A DNA stretch of 64,000 nt from Bretschneidera sinensis (GCA_023935145.1 CM043697.1:51349501-51413500); one strand, 5' to 3'; positions 20,578-31,000 are shown, counted from the first letter of the stretch. The notes: generated by a model from the sequence alone, not told the origin. Made by a program: numbers and translations.

Positions 20578-20993
20578 TGACATGACCCACGTGTTCTAGG
20601 GTTTCCTAGTATACTTTTTTATTATAATGTACAATATTGTATTGCACATGCACTACAAGGTAGTACCTTGTACTTCTATACTACACTTGTACTACACTTA
20701 TAGTACCGTAAGATTGTGACACTTGGCAAGATGTTAGCCATGGATGTAAGGGAGCTCTCCCTATATAAAGAGGCATCTCCCTCACTTGTAAAGCATTCAA
20801 TCATTCAAGCAATAGCAAGCTTTCTAGCTTTGTCTCAAATTCTCTCTTGCGTTGGCTTATTTTCTTTGAGTGGGTCTAGCTTCGAGGGTGGTTCTACTGA
20901 GTAGCTAAGAGGAAGGTTGACTTAAGCATTCTAAGAAGGTGATTCCAAGCCTAAGGCCGTATGGTTAGTGACTTAAGCTTGCAACCCATGACA
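20578..20993 (+). repeat. 3' LTR of Gypsy-2
   Basis: The LTR begins TGACATGACCC right after the polypurine tract. It contains a TATA box at 20762-20769 (TATATAAA), a CACGTG motif near 20587 and a set of GTACTACA-like short repeats at 20640-20705. The right end is put at CATGACA (20993), where the tandem array starts. No second LTR is in the window to confirm the end. Confidence 0.75.
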
Positions 20994-22190
20994 CGTGCGC
21001 ACTTATACTTGGCCTATCCGAGGGTGTGCACACTGATGCCACGGATAAAAGTGTGCACACTGATGCTACGCCTGTTCGAGGGTGTGCGCACTGATGCCAT
21101 GGCTCGAACGGAGGCATTCGCACTGATGTTTGGCCTATCCGAGGGTGTGCACACTGATCCACAACTTGGAGGGAGGCATGTGCATTGATGCATGACCTGT
21201 CTGAGGGTCTACGAACTAATGGCATGGCTCGATGAGAGGCATGCGCACTGATGCTCGGCCTATCGTTTGGCCTGTTCGAGGGTGTGCGCACTAATCCACA
21301 ACTCAGAAAGAGGCATGTGCACTGATGCTTGGCCATTCTAAGGGTGTGAAAACTGATGCCACAACTGGGTGAGAGGTGTGCACACTAATGCTTGGCCTAT
21401 CTAAGGGTGTCCATGGCTCGGACAGCGGCATGTGCACTAACGCCATGGCTCGGACGGAGGCATGAGCATTGACAACCGCCCTGTTTAAAGGTGTGCACAG
21501 TGATTCCATGGCTCGGACAAGGGCGTGCGCACTGATTTTTGGCCTGTTTGAGGGTGTGCGCACTAATGCCATGGCTCGGAGGGAGGTGTGCGCACTGACG
21601 CTCGGCCTGTCAAAGGGTGTGCGCACTGACGCCATGGCTCGGACAAAGGCGTGTGCACTGATGCTTGGCCTATCTGAGGGTGTGTGCACTGATGCCATGG
21701 CTTGGACAGAGGTATGCACATTGATGTTTGGCCTATCCGAGGGTGTGCACATTGATGCCATGGCTCGAACGGAGGCATGCACACTGATGCTCGGCCTATC
21801 CAAGGGTGTGCGTACTGATGCCATAGCTCGGACGGAGGCGTGTGCACTTATGCTCGGCCTATCCGAGGGTGTATGCACTGATCAATAGCTCAGAGGTAGG
21901 TATGCACACTGATTTATGGCCTGTCCGAGGGTGTGCGAATTGATGCCACGGTTAGGCGAGTGTGTGCGCACTAATGCTCGGCCTGTCCGAGTGTGTGCGC
22001 ACTGATGTTATGGCTCGGACAGAGGCGTACCCACTGATGCTTGGCCTATCCGAGGGTGTGTGTACTGATGCCATGGCTCAGACAGGGGCATATGCACTAA
22101 TGCTTGGCCTGTCTGAGGGTGTTTGCATAGATGCCATGGCTCGGACGGAGGCATGCGCACTGCAGCTTTGTTGTGTGCACTAGTGTGCAC
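20994..22190. repeat. Tandem array, 63-bp period, about 19 units
   Basis: The unit is a dimer of related halves of about 31 and 32 bp, each containing a variant of TGCGCACTGATG: one half goes on to CCATGGCTCGGACGGAGG, the other to CTCGGCCTATCCGAGG. Successive GGTGTGCGCACTGA occurrences, for example 21616 and 21679, are 63 bp apart. Some units are shortened or disrupted (near 21220-21300 and 21400-21470). Because 63 is a multiple of three, frames lacking stops stay open through many units on both strands. It begins at the Gypsy-2 LTR end and stops about 100 bp before a Tat-like primer-binding site. Confidence 0.9.
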
Positions 22191-22292
22191 TCGAAACTCC
22201 AAAGTGTGCAACATGGTTTCGGATAGCTCGGCATGGTAATAGATGAGTTCTTTAGATTTCTTCACTTCTACTGTTTAGCGAAAGATTGGTTT

Positions 22293-22310
22293 TTCCCATG
22301 AACGACACCA
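22293..22310 (-). other. Primer-binding site of a Tat-like gypsy element
   Basis: The minus strand reads TGGTGTCGTTCATGGGAA, three bases after the GGCAACA end of an LTR (left edge 22314 on the plus strand). This arrangement (GGCAACA GAT TGG..CGT...GGGAA) is typical of the Tat/Ogre/Retand branch. The exact tRNA cannot be stated. Confidence 0.65.
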
Positions 22311-22313
22311 ATC

Positions 22314-22819
22314 TGTTGCCGCCAAAAATGTGCTGCTGAGTTGGAGGCCGGGCCTCGGGGAACCTGCATAGGGAAACGAGGTAAGTTGAGGAGTCACCGA
22401 AGGGGGGGATCCTCTTAAGACGCTCCGATGCCTTTGTTAGTGTGAGTTTTTAGAAAAAAGGGGATGGTAGTGCTTCCAAAAATTAAAAAAATGTGTTGGA
22501 TCTCTCTCCCCCTCTGGATATGCATACCTGGGTCCATTTATAGTGCTTTGGGGATGAGGCAGCCCACGTGCCAGGGACAGGAATATCCTGAAGATCCCGC
22601 TGTTTGGATCAGGGCTGTCTGCGTATCACATTGCTATTTTTGTTAGAGGCTGTCCACGTGTCGCTTTGCTGCTTTGGTCTGAGGCTGTCCACGTGTCACA
22701 TTTTTTATTGGGTGTGTGTTTTTGGGCTGTATCAATAATCAAAAATAAAAATTTATTATTAAAAATATATATTTTACCATAAGATATATAAATTTAGTTT
22801 TTCAGTACTCTGTTGACTC
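22314..22819 (-). repeat. Partial LTR of a Tat-like gypsy element
   Basis: The LTR is minus strand with its downstream edge at 22314 (CA tip reading TG on the plus strand). A TATA box (CTATAAATGG on the minus strand) lies near 22533-22543. Three CACGTG cores occur near 22564, 22655 and 22697. Gypsy-3 inserted at 22820; the continuation resumes at 28047-28051 and beyond, so the upstream edge of the LTR cannot be placed. Confidence 0.65.
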
Positions 22820-23664
22820 TGCTGAGGACACAGCTAACAAATGACATCTTCCTATTCAAGTTTCAATTGGTCCAATTACAAGGGCTCAAGCTAAAAGGTT
22901 CAAGGAAACACTCAATGGGCTGATCAACACATTTGGGCTAAGAACCATCTTTGGGGGCCCAAGGATAATGCTATATGTGATCCACAAGGATGGGTTTCCA
23001 TAATTTAAGCTTTGGAATAATCTAGCAACTCAAGATTGTGAATTAAAATCTTAGTTTCCCAAAATTGGAGACTTAATCTTTTTGGTTGGCTCATCAAGGA
23101 AAATGGTTGGCTGCAATTTTTCTTATTACATTTTCTTGATTGTTTTCTTATTAATTTAATTGCTGAATTGTAAGGCTTGCTTGAAAAGTTAGGTACTTTC
23201 CTTATTTGGATTTTAGGTTACCAGAATTCTAGTATGAAACATATTCCTTAGTTTCCTTTTTCCAATTGGTTACAAATTCTTTAGTTTCCTTTTTCTAATT
23301 GGTTACAAATTCTCATGTATTTAAATAGTTATTAGCTTTTTGGAATAAGACAATTCAAATTTGATTCATACTTTGTGAGAGAAAATTCTCTTTGGTTCTT
23401 TTAGAACTTCTGAACTTATCGGAGTCTCTGTGGCGTTCATCTTCGACTTATCAATCAATCATTCCGTAATTGATTGTGGTGTCATCATTATACCAAGGTT
23501 CTTACTTCAATATAAGCAATGGGTCACGGTCTCAATCTTCATTATACCAAGGTTCTTGCTTCAATATAAGCAACGGGTCATGGTCTAACATAAATCTACT
23601 TCTAGACAATCTTGGAAGTCTTCTTGATCCATCAATATCTAAGTTCTTGGCGTGGATCATATTA
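22820..23664 (+). repeat. 5' LTR of Gypsy-3
   Basis: The LTR is 845 bp, starting TGCTGAGG (TGATGAGG in the other three family LTRs) and ending TCATATTA (TCATATCA elsewhere). Two tandem copies of an approximately 50-bp segment with TTCAATATAAGCAA lie at about 23486-23585; the 3' LTR has only one. Confidence 0.92.
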
Positions 23665-23666
23665 GT

Positions 23667-23679
23667 TGGTATCGGAGCC
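23667..23679 (+). other. Gypsy-3 primer-binding site, initiator-Met type
   Basis: TGGTATCGGAGCC differs by one base from the plant initiator-Met primer site TGGTATCAGAGC and lies 2 nt after the LTR end. Gypsy-7 has TGGTACCAGAGCC at the same place (46404-46416). Confidence 0.88.
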
Positions 23680-24137
23680 TTCTAGTTGCAGGTTTGTTTA
23701 TTTTTTGTTTTGATTCATAAAAAAAAAAGGTGAAAAAAGGTAGAAATTAGAAAAAAAAAAGAACAAATTTCCAGTTGAAAAAAAAAAGTGAAAAAAAGTG
23801 TGTGATATTTAGATTCAATCCTTTCAATTCTTGTTTCAATTTCTCATCTTTGTTTTCCTTGTATTCTAGCCTTTAAATTCGAATTTCTTTGGGAGTTATT
23901 TGTGAATTGTTGCTGGAAACTTTGATACTTGCTTGGTTAGTTTGATAAAAACCTATAGAGGATTATTACGAGTGGAAAAAGGCAAGAGTGGTGAGCATAT
24001 AATAGGGTAAAAGCCAATATGATTTTGTGTAAAAGCAAGAGTTAATTTGAGTGACTCCTTCTTTGAGTGGAACACGTGAGGGAGTGTATGAGGTCCTCTT
24101 GTTTTTTTTTTTTCCTAACTTTGTTTTTGCAGCAAAC

Positions 24138-25325
24138 ATGTCAGACAACAAGAACAAAAATAATTCTGGAGATACATCGGAAAAGGGTGATCCAAAGTTG
24201 CTCATTGAGGCTTTAATGGGTGAGATGAGGAGTGTATTGAGAACAAAGATAGAACAGGTTTATGAGCAGATAGATCAGGTAAAAAATGCACGTGTGGGGC
24301 AGCAACAAAATATTCCTAATGTGCATAGGAGGGAGAGAGTTAAAACTAGGGGAGAGAAAATTGAAGATGAAGAGTATTATGGGAATAGATTTGATGAAGA
24401 AGATGATCGGGAATCGGTTGTTAGCTATAGGAGATTTGGTGGTCGAGGTAGAGAAGCTAGGAATCGGGAGGATAATAACTTAGGTAGTATTAAGATGACG
24501 ATTCCATCGTTTCAAGGCAAAAATAATCCTGAAGCTTACCTTGAGTGGGAGAAGAAGATAGAATTAGTATTTGATTGTCATAATTATTCCGAGCTTAAAA
24601 AGGTTAAACTTGCGGCCATTAAATTTTTTGACTATGCGATTGTTTGGTGGGATCAATTAGTGTTAAACAGGAGGAGAAATAGAGAGCGTCTACTAGAGAC
24701 TTGGGAAGAGATGAAAACCGTGATGAGGAAACGGTTTGTTCCAAGCCATTACTACCGTGAGTTGTACCAAAAATTGCAAAGTCTTACACAAGGTAGTCGG
24801 AGTGTGGAGGATTATTATAAAGAGATAGAAGTAGCTATGATCCGAGCAAATGTAGAGGAGGACCGAGAGGCTACTATGGCTAGGTTTTTGGCTGGTTTGA
24901 ACCTGAAAATTGTCAATTCGGTGGAGTTGCATCATTATGTGGAGTTGGAAGATATGGTGCACATGGTTGTCAAAATTGAGAACCAACTCAAGAGAAGGGG
25001 CAACAATACACGGCAAAACCCTAACTCGGGTTCATCTTAAAGGCCGAATTTTTTGAAGCAAGCCACAGCCAAGCCCAAAACTGAGCAAAATCAAGAAAGT
25101 ACCAACCATGGAAATCAAGGTAAAACTGACTCTTCCACCACTAGAAATCATGATATTAAGTGTTTTAAATGCCAAAGCAGGGGTCACATAGCAAGCCAAT
25201 GTCCGAACAAAAGAGTTATGGTATTGCGAGATAATGGTGAAATTGAAACCGAGGGAGAAGAAGATATCGAATCTATGCCACCATTGGAGGATGTAATTGA
25301 TGAGGAATATGCTGCCCAAGGATAA
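24138..25325 (+). pseudogene. Gypsy-3 gag with zinc knuckle
   Basis: The likely start is the ATG at 24138 (MSDNKNKNNSGD); a longer frame to 24051 runs through a T-rich tract that looks like a 3' splice site, so I do not accept it. Landmarks are MTIPSFQGKNNPEAYLEWEKK, FFDYAIVWWDQLV and RKRFVPSHYYRELYQKLQSL of the retrotrans_gag domain, then VELEDMVHMVVKIENQLKR. A stop replaces the Trp that Gypsy-7 has at 25038. After it, the zinc knuckle CFKCQSRGHIASQC (C-x2-C-x4-H-x4-C) is intact near 25160-25201. Gag would form the particle and bind element RNA. Confidence 0.92.
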
Positions 25326-26170
25326 TTGTTGGTTGCAAGGAGAGCTCTAAGTGTGTAAATCAAAGAAGATGACGAAGTGCAGCGAGAAAACATCTTTCAT
25401 ACTAGATGCCACGTGCAAAACAAGGTATGTAGTGTGACTATTGATGGAGGTAGTTGTACTAACGTTGCTAGCACTACAATGGTTGAGAAATTAGGGCTGC
25501 CAACAATTAAACATCATCGGCCTTACAAGTTGCAATAGCTAAATGATAGTGGTGAAGTGAGGGTGAACAAATAGGTGTTAGTTTCCTTCCGGATTGGAAA
25601 ATATGAAGATGAATTTTTGTGTGATGTAGTTCCGATGTAAGCTGGACACTTGTTACTAGGCCGACCATGGCAATTCGACTAGCGTGCTAAGCATGGTGGC
25701 TTCACCAACAAATATTCGTTGGTAAGCAATCAAAGGACAATCACTCAAGTTCCTTTGACACCAAAGCAGGTTTATAAAGATCAAGTGAGGTTACAAAAAG
25801 AGAGTAAGCAAATGAAAGAGAGTGAGAAAAATAGAATGAATGAGAATCAGAAAGAGAAAATGTGAGAGGCTGAAAAAATTAAGAGAGAAAATAAGAGAGC
25901 TAATTCGGCCATTGAGAGAAAAACAAATTTCTATGCAAGAACGAGTGAAATAAAAAGAGCGATGGTTTTAAATCAGCCAATGATTGTATCTTTGTACAAA
26001 GAGGTGTTAAACATTAACCAATTTGACTCATCTTTGCCCAGTTTTATTTTTTCTCTTTTACAGGAGTTTGATGATATCTTTCCCGAGGAGATTCCACATA
26101 GCTTACCTCCTATTCAAAGAATGGAACATCAAATTGATTTCGTGCCCGGTGCTACAATTCCAAACCGACC
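25326..26170 (+). pseudogene. Gypsy-3 protease region
   Basis: Translation in the gag frame continues with six stops at positions where Gypsy-7 has sense codons. Recognisable parts are VCSVTIDGGSCTNVASTTMVEKL, the retropepsin active site in its D-G-G-S form, then LCDVVPM and LLLGRPWQFD, the conserved LGRPW strand, and a charged Lys/Glu linker (KESKQMKESEKN). The region ends at FVPGATIPNRPAY, the hinge before RT. Compared with Gypsy-7, most stops are explained by C-to-T or G-to-A changes. Confidence 0.88.
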
Positions 26171-26984
26171 AGCCTATTGAAGCAATCCCGAGGAGACAAA
26201 GGAGCTACAAAGGTAGGTTAGTGAATTGATGGAAACGGGGTATATAAGAGAAAGCATGAGCCCATGCACTATTCCGGTGATTTTGGTTCCTAAAAAGGAT
26301 GGGATGTGGAGAATGTGCGTTGATTGCCGAGCAGTCAACAATATAACGTTAAAGTATCGACATCTTATTCCTCATTTAGATGATATGCTAGATGAACTGC
26401 ATGGTGCATGTGTATTTTCTAATATTGATTTAAAAAGTGGATATCATCAAATAAGAATGAAAGAGGGTGATGAATGGAAAACTACTTTTAAAACGAAATA
26501 TGGTTTATATAAGTGGTTAGTTATGCCATTTGGATTAACAAATGCACTGAGTACCTTCATGAGATTAATGAACTATGTTTTGCAAGCTTTTATAGGCAGA
26601 TTTGTTGTTGTTTATTTTGATGATATTCTCATTTATAGCACAAACTTAGATGATCATGTTGTGCAATTAAAATCAGTTTTGGCTATGCTTAGAAAAGAGA
26701 AGTCGATTGCTAACTTGAAGAAGTGCACTTTTTGCATCGATAAGCTTGTGTTTCTTGGTTTTGTTGTGAGTGCACAAGGAATACAGGTTGATGAAGAGAA
26801 GATCCATGCGATTAAAGAATAGCCAAGTCCCACGAGTGTATGTCAAGTTCGTAGTTGTCATGGCCTTGCTAGTTTTTACAAGAGGTTCGTGAAAGACTTT
26901 AGCAGTATTTCCGCACCACTTACCGAAGTCATCAAGAAGAACGTTGGATTCAAATAGGGAAAAGAGTAAGAGAAGGCGTTCCAA
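26171..26984 (+). pseudogene. Gypsy-3 reverse transcriptase
   Basis: The open part (26226-26822, 198 residues) contains [55 protein letters not shown] with the first catalytic Asp, [17 protein letters not shown], and [12 protein letters not shown] with the YFDD polymerase motif. A stop at 26821 then leads into the thumb ([17 protein letters not shown]). At about 26985 the sequence jumps to integrase, so RNaseH is missing. The RT is truncated and cannot act alone, but its catalytic motifs have survived. Confidence 0.9.
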
Positions 26985-27455
26985 TTGATCAAAGGTCGCC
27001 AACAGCTGATTTTTCAACCCGGATATTGGGTTTGGTTACACATGAGGAAAGAAAGATTTCCAGCACAAAGGCATTCAAAGTTACTACCTAAAGGAGATGG
27101 GCCTTTTTCTGTCCTTGAGCGTATCAATGACAATGCATACAAATTAGGTTTGCCAGGTGAGTACAATGTTAGTGCCACTTTCAATGTTTTTGATTTAAGA
27201 CCTTTTGATGTATGTGATGATTCGAGGACAAATCCTTTTGAAGAGGAGGGGAATGATGAGGACACGGCCAACAAATGGCATCTTCCTATTCAAGTTTCAA
27301 TTGGTCCAGTTTCAAGGGCTCGAGCTAAAAGGTTCAAGGAAACTCTCAATGGGCTGATTCAACACATTAGGCCTAAGAACCATCTTTGGGGGCCCAAGGA
27401 TGATGCTATATGTGATCCGCAAGGATGGATTTCCATAATTCAAGCTTTAGAATAA
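26985..27455 (+). pseudogene. Gypsy-3 integrase C-terminal tail, ending inside the LTR
   Basis: The frame of 156 residues starts in leftover RT thumb (IKGRQQ) and changes to QPGYWVWLHMRKERFPAQRHSKLLPKG, the integrase C-terminal GPY/F-type domain (GPFSVLERINDNAYKLGLPGEY). It then has FNVFDLRPFDV and a tail GPVSRARAKRFKETLNGLIQ. The final 66 codons (from 27254) lie inside the 3' LTR. No chromodomain is recognisable in the tail. The active-site core of integrase is absent. Confidence 0.88.
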
Positions 27456-28046
27456 TCTAGCAACTCAAGATTGTGAATTAAAATCTTAGTTTCCCAAAAA
27501 TAGAGACTTATGTGTTTTGATTGACTCATCAAGGAAAATGGCTGGCTGCAATTTTTCTTATTACATTTTCTTAATTGTTTTCTTATTAATTTAATTGCTG
27601 AATTGTAAGGCTTGCATGCCAAGTTAGGTACTTTCCTTATTTGGATTTTAGGTTACCAGAATTCTTGTATGAAACCTATTCCTTAGTTTCCTTTTTTCTA
27701 ATTGGTTACAAATTCTTTAGTTTCCTTTTTCTAATTGGTTACGAATTATCATATATTTAAATAGTTATTGGCCTTTTGGAATAATACAATTCATATTTGA
27801 TTCATACTTTGTGAGAGAAAATTCTCTTTGGTTCTTTTAGAACTTCTGAACTTATCGAAGTCTCCGTGGCATTCATCTTCGACTTATCAATCAATCCTTC
27901 CATAATTGATTGTGGCGTCATCATTATACCAAAGTTCTTGCTTCAATATAAGCAACGGGTCGCGGTCTAACATAAATCTGATTCTAGACGATTTTGGAAG
28001 TCTTCTTTATCAATCAATTTCTTAATTCTTAGCGTGGATCATATCA
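27254..28046 (+). repeat. 3' LTR of Gypsy-3
   Basis: The LTR is 793 bp, beginning TGATGAGGAC right after the polypurine tract GAAGAGGAGGGGAA (27240-27253) and ending TCATATCA. It is followed by the GACTC target duplication. It has one copy of the segment that is doubled in the 5' LTR. Confidence 0.94.
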
Positions 28047-28051
28047 GACTC

Positions 28052-31000
28052 TCTCTATAGTTTATTTAAAAAAATACAAGTATATAAAAAAAAAAAACCC
28101 ATTTGATCGTTCGGATAAACCCAAGAAGAAAATAAAACATCTCATCCTTCGTAATTATCAAAGAGACCGAATGCCTAGGGAGCTTTCAAATTGCATGGTA
28201 TTCTGCCAATGGTTGCCTTATATTGTACCATGCTTGAGTAAAAGACATCGTTTCTCGACATCAACGAAACTTATATTCAAATTTATCGCCAGACATCTGG
28301 CTCCGTGACAAAGAAGTCAATCAACGAGGTGATATAGTGGAGATAATCTTACACTGTCCTCAGTTCTATATGGAAATCTTGATATGCTTCTGCTGTATAA
28401 GATTTTTAATGTTTTCACTGTTAAGGTATGGCGATTAATTCCTTGATAATTATTGAAATCTAATATCGTGTGAAATGGGCGTTGTTTAATTTTGCAATTT
28501 GGCTTTGCTTCGTGTTTGTTTATATGTGCTCTTTCGTTGCAAGTATGGGATCTTTCTGATTGTAGATTTTTGTTTTAGGTTATAAATGTTTTGATCTTTG
28601 ATCTTCTTGTGCTGTTAAATAAAAGAGGGAAAATTTCAGTTCTATTTGTTTCTCCATGTGGGTAACGGGTACTATTTATGATGTAGTTTGTAATCCCCCT
28701 CCCTCTTTTAGAATAATTTATACTTTCATTTTGATTCTCGTTTGCTTCTCCTAAGATAATCTACCGCTGAATTCAGTCCCTTCTGTTACTGATAGATTAG
28801 TTTGAACTCTTTTATCATTAGTATAAATTTTGTATATGAGTTTATTAGATCATACATATTTTAATTAATAAGAGCATCCTGTGTTTCTTGTTAGATTTTA
28901 ATGGAAATATTTTTGATAAATACTTTTAATGGAATTAAATTATGCAAACCATTTATTTCTGGTATGTTGGAACAGAAATAACTGCAAATTAGCTGATCTT
29001 GGCAAGCTTAACCTAAGAAAAGGAAATCATAAACTTAATATTGAGTTACATATGCAATTTAGATTGTTTAAAATACATGGAGTGTTTTGTGCTTAAATCC
29101 ATTAAACATTTGTTGGATGTTGACGGTACATAACGTAATGATCCTCTTGTTTTTCTATTGGCGCCATGATGTTTACATGAGTAGTTCTGTTTGTTCGGAT
29201 ATTTTCTTTCCGCAAGATCCAAAATTTTCAGATTCTTGGGAATTATCTTGAATGTCAAGATTATGTCTAGTTAAGGCAGATCGAAAATTAATGACACGTG
29301 TAGAATTGCCATAAAATTATTACTTCTAACTATTTTGCTGGATAAAGGTCGATAGTCCAAAAGAAAAATGTTGAACATGATGATACATAATTAAAAACGA
29401 AATACTGAGGATTACATTGGTTAGATATTAACAAGTGTCGAGTTTGTTCAAATAGTAAGTTCCTGTGTTGAGTAATCACCTCGGAGGTCATACTTTTTGG
29501 ATGTTTATGAGAATTATTTGTTGATTATTTGTACCTTGTGTAGTTGGAATTAAGATTCCACTAAATTGAGTTTTTTCTTTCTTTTTTCCTCCTTAGTTAG
29601 TTGAATTGAATCCTTACATTATCATTTGGATACAATGTTTTTCAATTATCTATTAGAAGTTAGTAACATTACCATAAAGTAATATTATATTCCCTTCCCG
29701 AACAGCAACATGCATGACATATATACTTAATGGTTTTCAAAAGCATGTCCCTTCATCATCCACTTATTGATCTAAGATACAAAAGTGGTGTCCCTAGCGA
29801 CTGTAACTGTTGATCCTAATGGTCGAAACTGAATGCCTGCTAGGATGAAAGCTTAAGGTTCTTTGCATAAGCTGAATACAGAATGCTTGTTGATGATAGG
29901 TCAATGGAACAATACTTTTTATCGAATGATATCATTATACGGTCATTATGCCAAATAGGTGGGCTTTATATGGTAATAATGTTCAGCAGATATGCTTGCT
30001 TAACAGAGAGGTGATAAGATACCTTTAGTTTCTTTTTTCTTTTGGTTTGATAAGATCCTTTACTGCAATTTGATCTATTGAATTTTAAGTAATCTTACAA
30101 AAGGCTAATGCTTGAGCAACCAAAAATTTTAGTATTATAACTAGAAAATTCTTTCTGAGTAGATATTGTCAAACATTCAGCTTAAACATTATGTTTAAGA
30201 AATTTGCTGATGATGTCAATAACTAAGTAATTTATTTTTTTTAACTTTTCCTATTAACTTTCAAACTAATTCCAAATGTGTTATAGCAGCATGTGCTACC
30301 ACAAAGAAGAAGTACAATTTTAGCAATGCGTGTTGCCACGCTGAAAAGGGAGGCAACACGTTATTTTCTTAATTTCATGTTTTTAAGAAGCATTGAGCAT
30401 AATTAACTAAGAACTCTGGAATTTTTACTAATGGATGTGTGGTGTCTTATGTTTGTCATTCACTTTTGTTAAGAACTGCTATAGAAAAACACTAGTTTAA
30501 ATTACCTTAAAACACTATAACCACTATTTATAGTACTGATTTTGAAGCTAATGTGACATTTGAGCGAGGATGATGAACCTTGAGGATGGAAAATTTAACT
30601 AAATAACGATTGAAAGCTATTGCATGGTTAAAACACTTGTAGGAGAGGATGATGGATCATGGACGTCGGCAATGGAAAAATGTCATCGGTATAGGAGGTA
30701 GCAGTTGTAAGTCCAGGACAACACCGAAGTTGTATTTCTTTCCTAGTCACTGATGTGATGGAAGTTAAATGCTTGCTGTAAGTGTTAAAGTTAATTTGCT
30801 TCTTAATATCACCCTGTTTGAGTTTTAAAAGACTAAAACAAAATGCTTAATATCATGGTTTATTCACCAATGTTTATTCATCTGCTCCCGTTGCATACTA
30901 GTCGGGAAATCTCTAGTTGGTATTGTGAAGTTCTTATGAATTATAAGGTATAAATTCTTTTAGTTGGATAATTCATTTCAAATGAGAGATGTTATAGTAT

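Larger units (their letters stand above)
18194..20993 (+). mobile_element. Gypsy-2: truncated, internally deleted chromovirus
   Basis: This plus-strand Ty3/gypsy remnant carries gag (N-terminus missing), zinc-poor linker, protease, the C-terminal half of integrase, a chromodomain and a 3' LTR. The passage from protease to integrase near 19615-19670 skips RT, RNaseH and the integrase N-terminus. The 5' LTR and leader are absent; the left edge abuts Copia-1. The chromodomain places it in the chromovirus branch, and the style of gag and integrase resembles the Galadriel/Reina groups, but I cannot assign it firmly. Confidence 0.88.
22820..28046 (+). mobile_element. Gypsy-3: complete-ended gypsy element with RNaseH and integrase mostly deleted
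   Basis: This 5227-bp plus-strand element has LTRs at 22820-23664 and 27254-28046 and perfect GACTC duplications at 22815-22819 and 28047-28051. The initiator-Met-type primer-binding site is at 23667-23679 and the polypurine tract at 27240-27253. It has gag with a zinc knuckle, a protease region, RT up to the thumb, then a jump to the integrase C-terminal tail. It is the same family as Gypsy-7. At least eight in-frame stops break gag-pol. Confidence 0.94.

Noticed and set aside
21303..21888. Long open frames of 139-191 codons in the tandem array
   Set aside because: They arise because the 63-bp unit is a multiple of three and its consensus lacks stops in several frames on both strands. There is no promoter, start context or known domain, so they are not listed as genes.
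20994..22190. CRISPR-like array
   Set aside because: Repeats are contiguous and degenerate with no unique spacers, and the DNA is plant nuclear with retroelements; no cas-like gene is present.
24051..24137. N-terminal extension of gag (Phe-rich) from an upstream Met
   Set aside because: The added residues come from a T-rich tract that looks like a splice acceptor; the conserved gag N-terminus is at 24138, as at 46882 in Gypsy-7.
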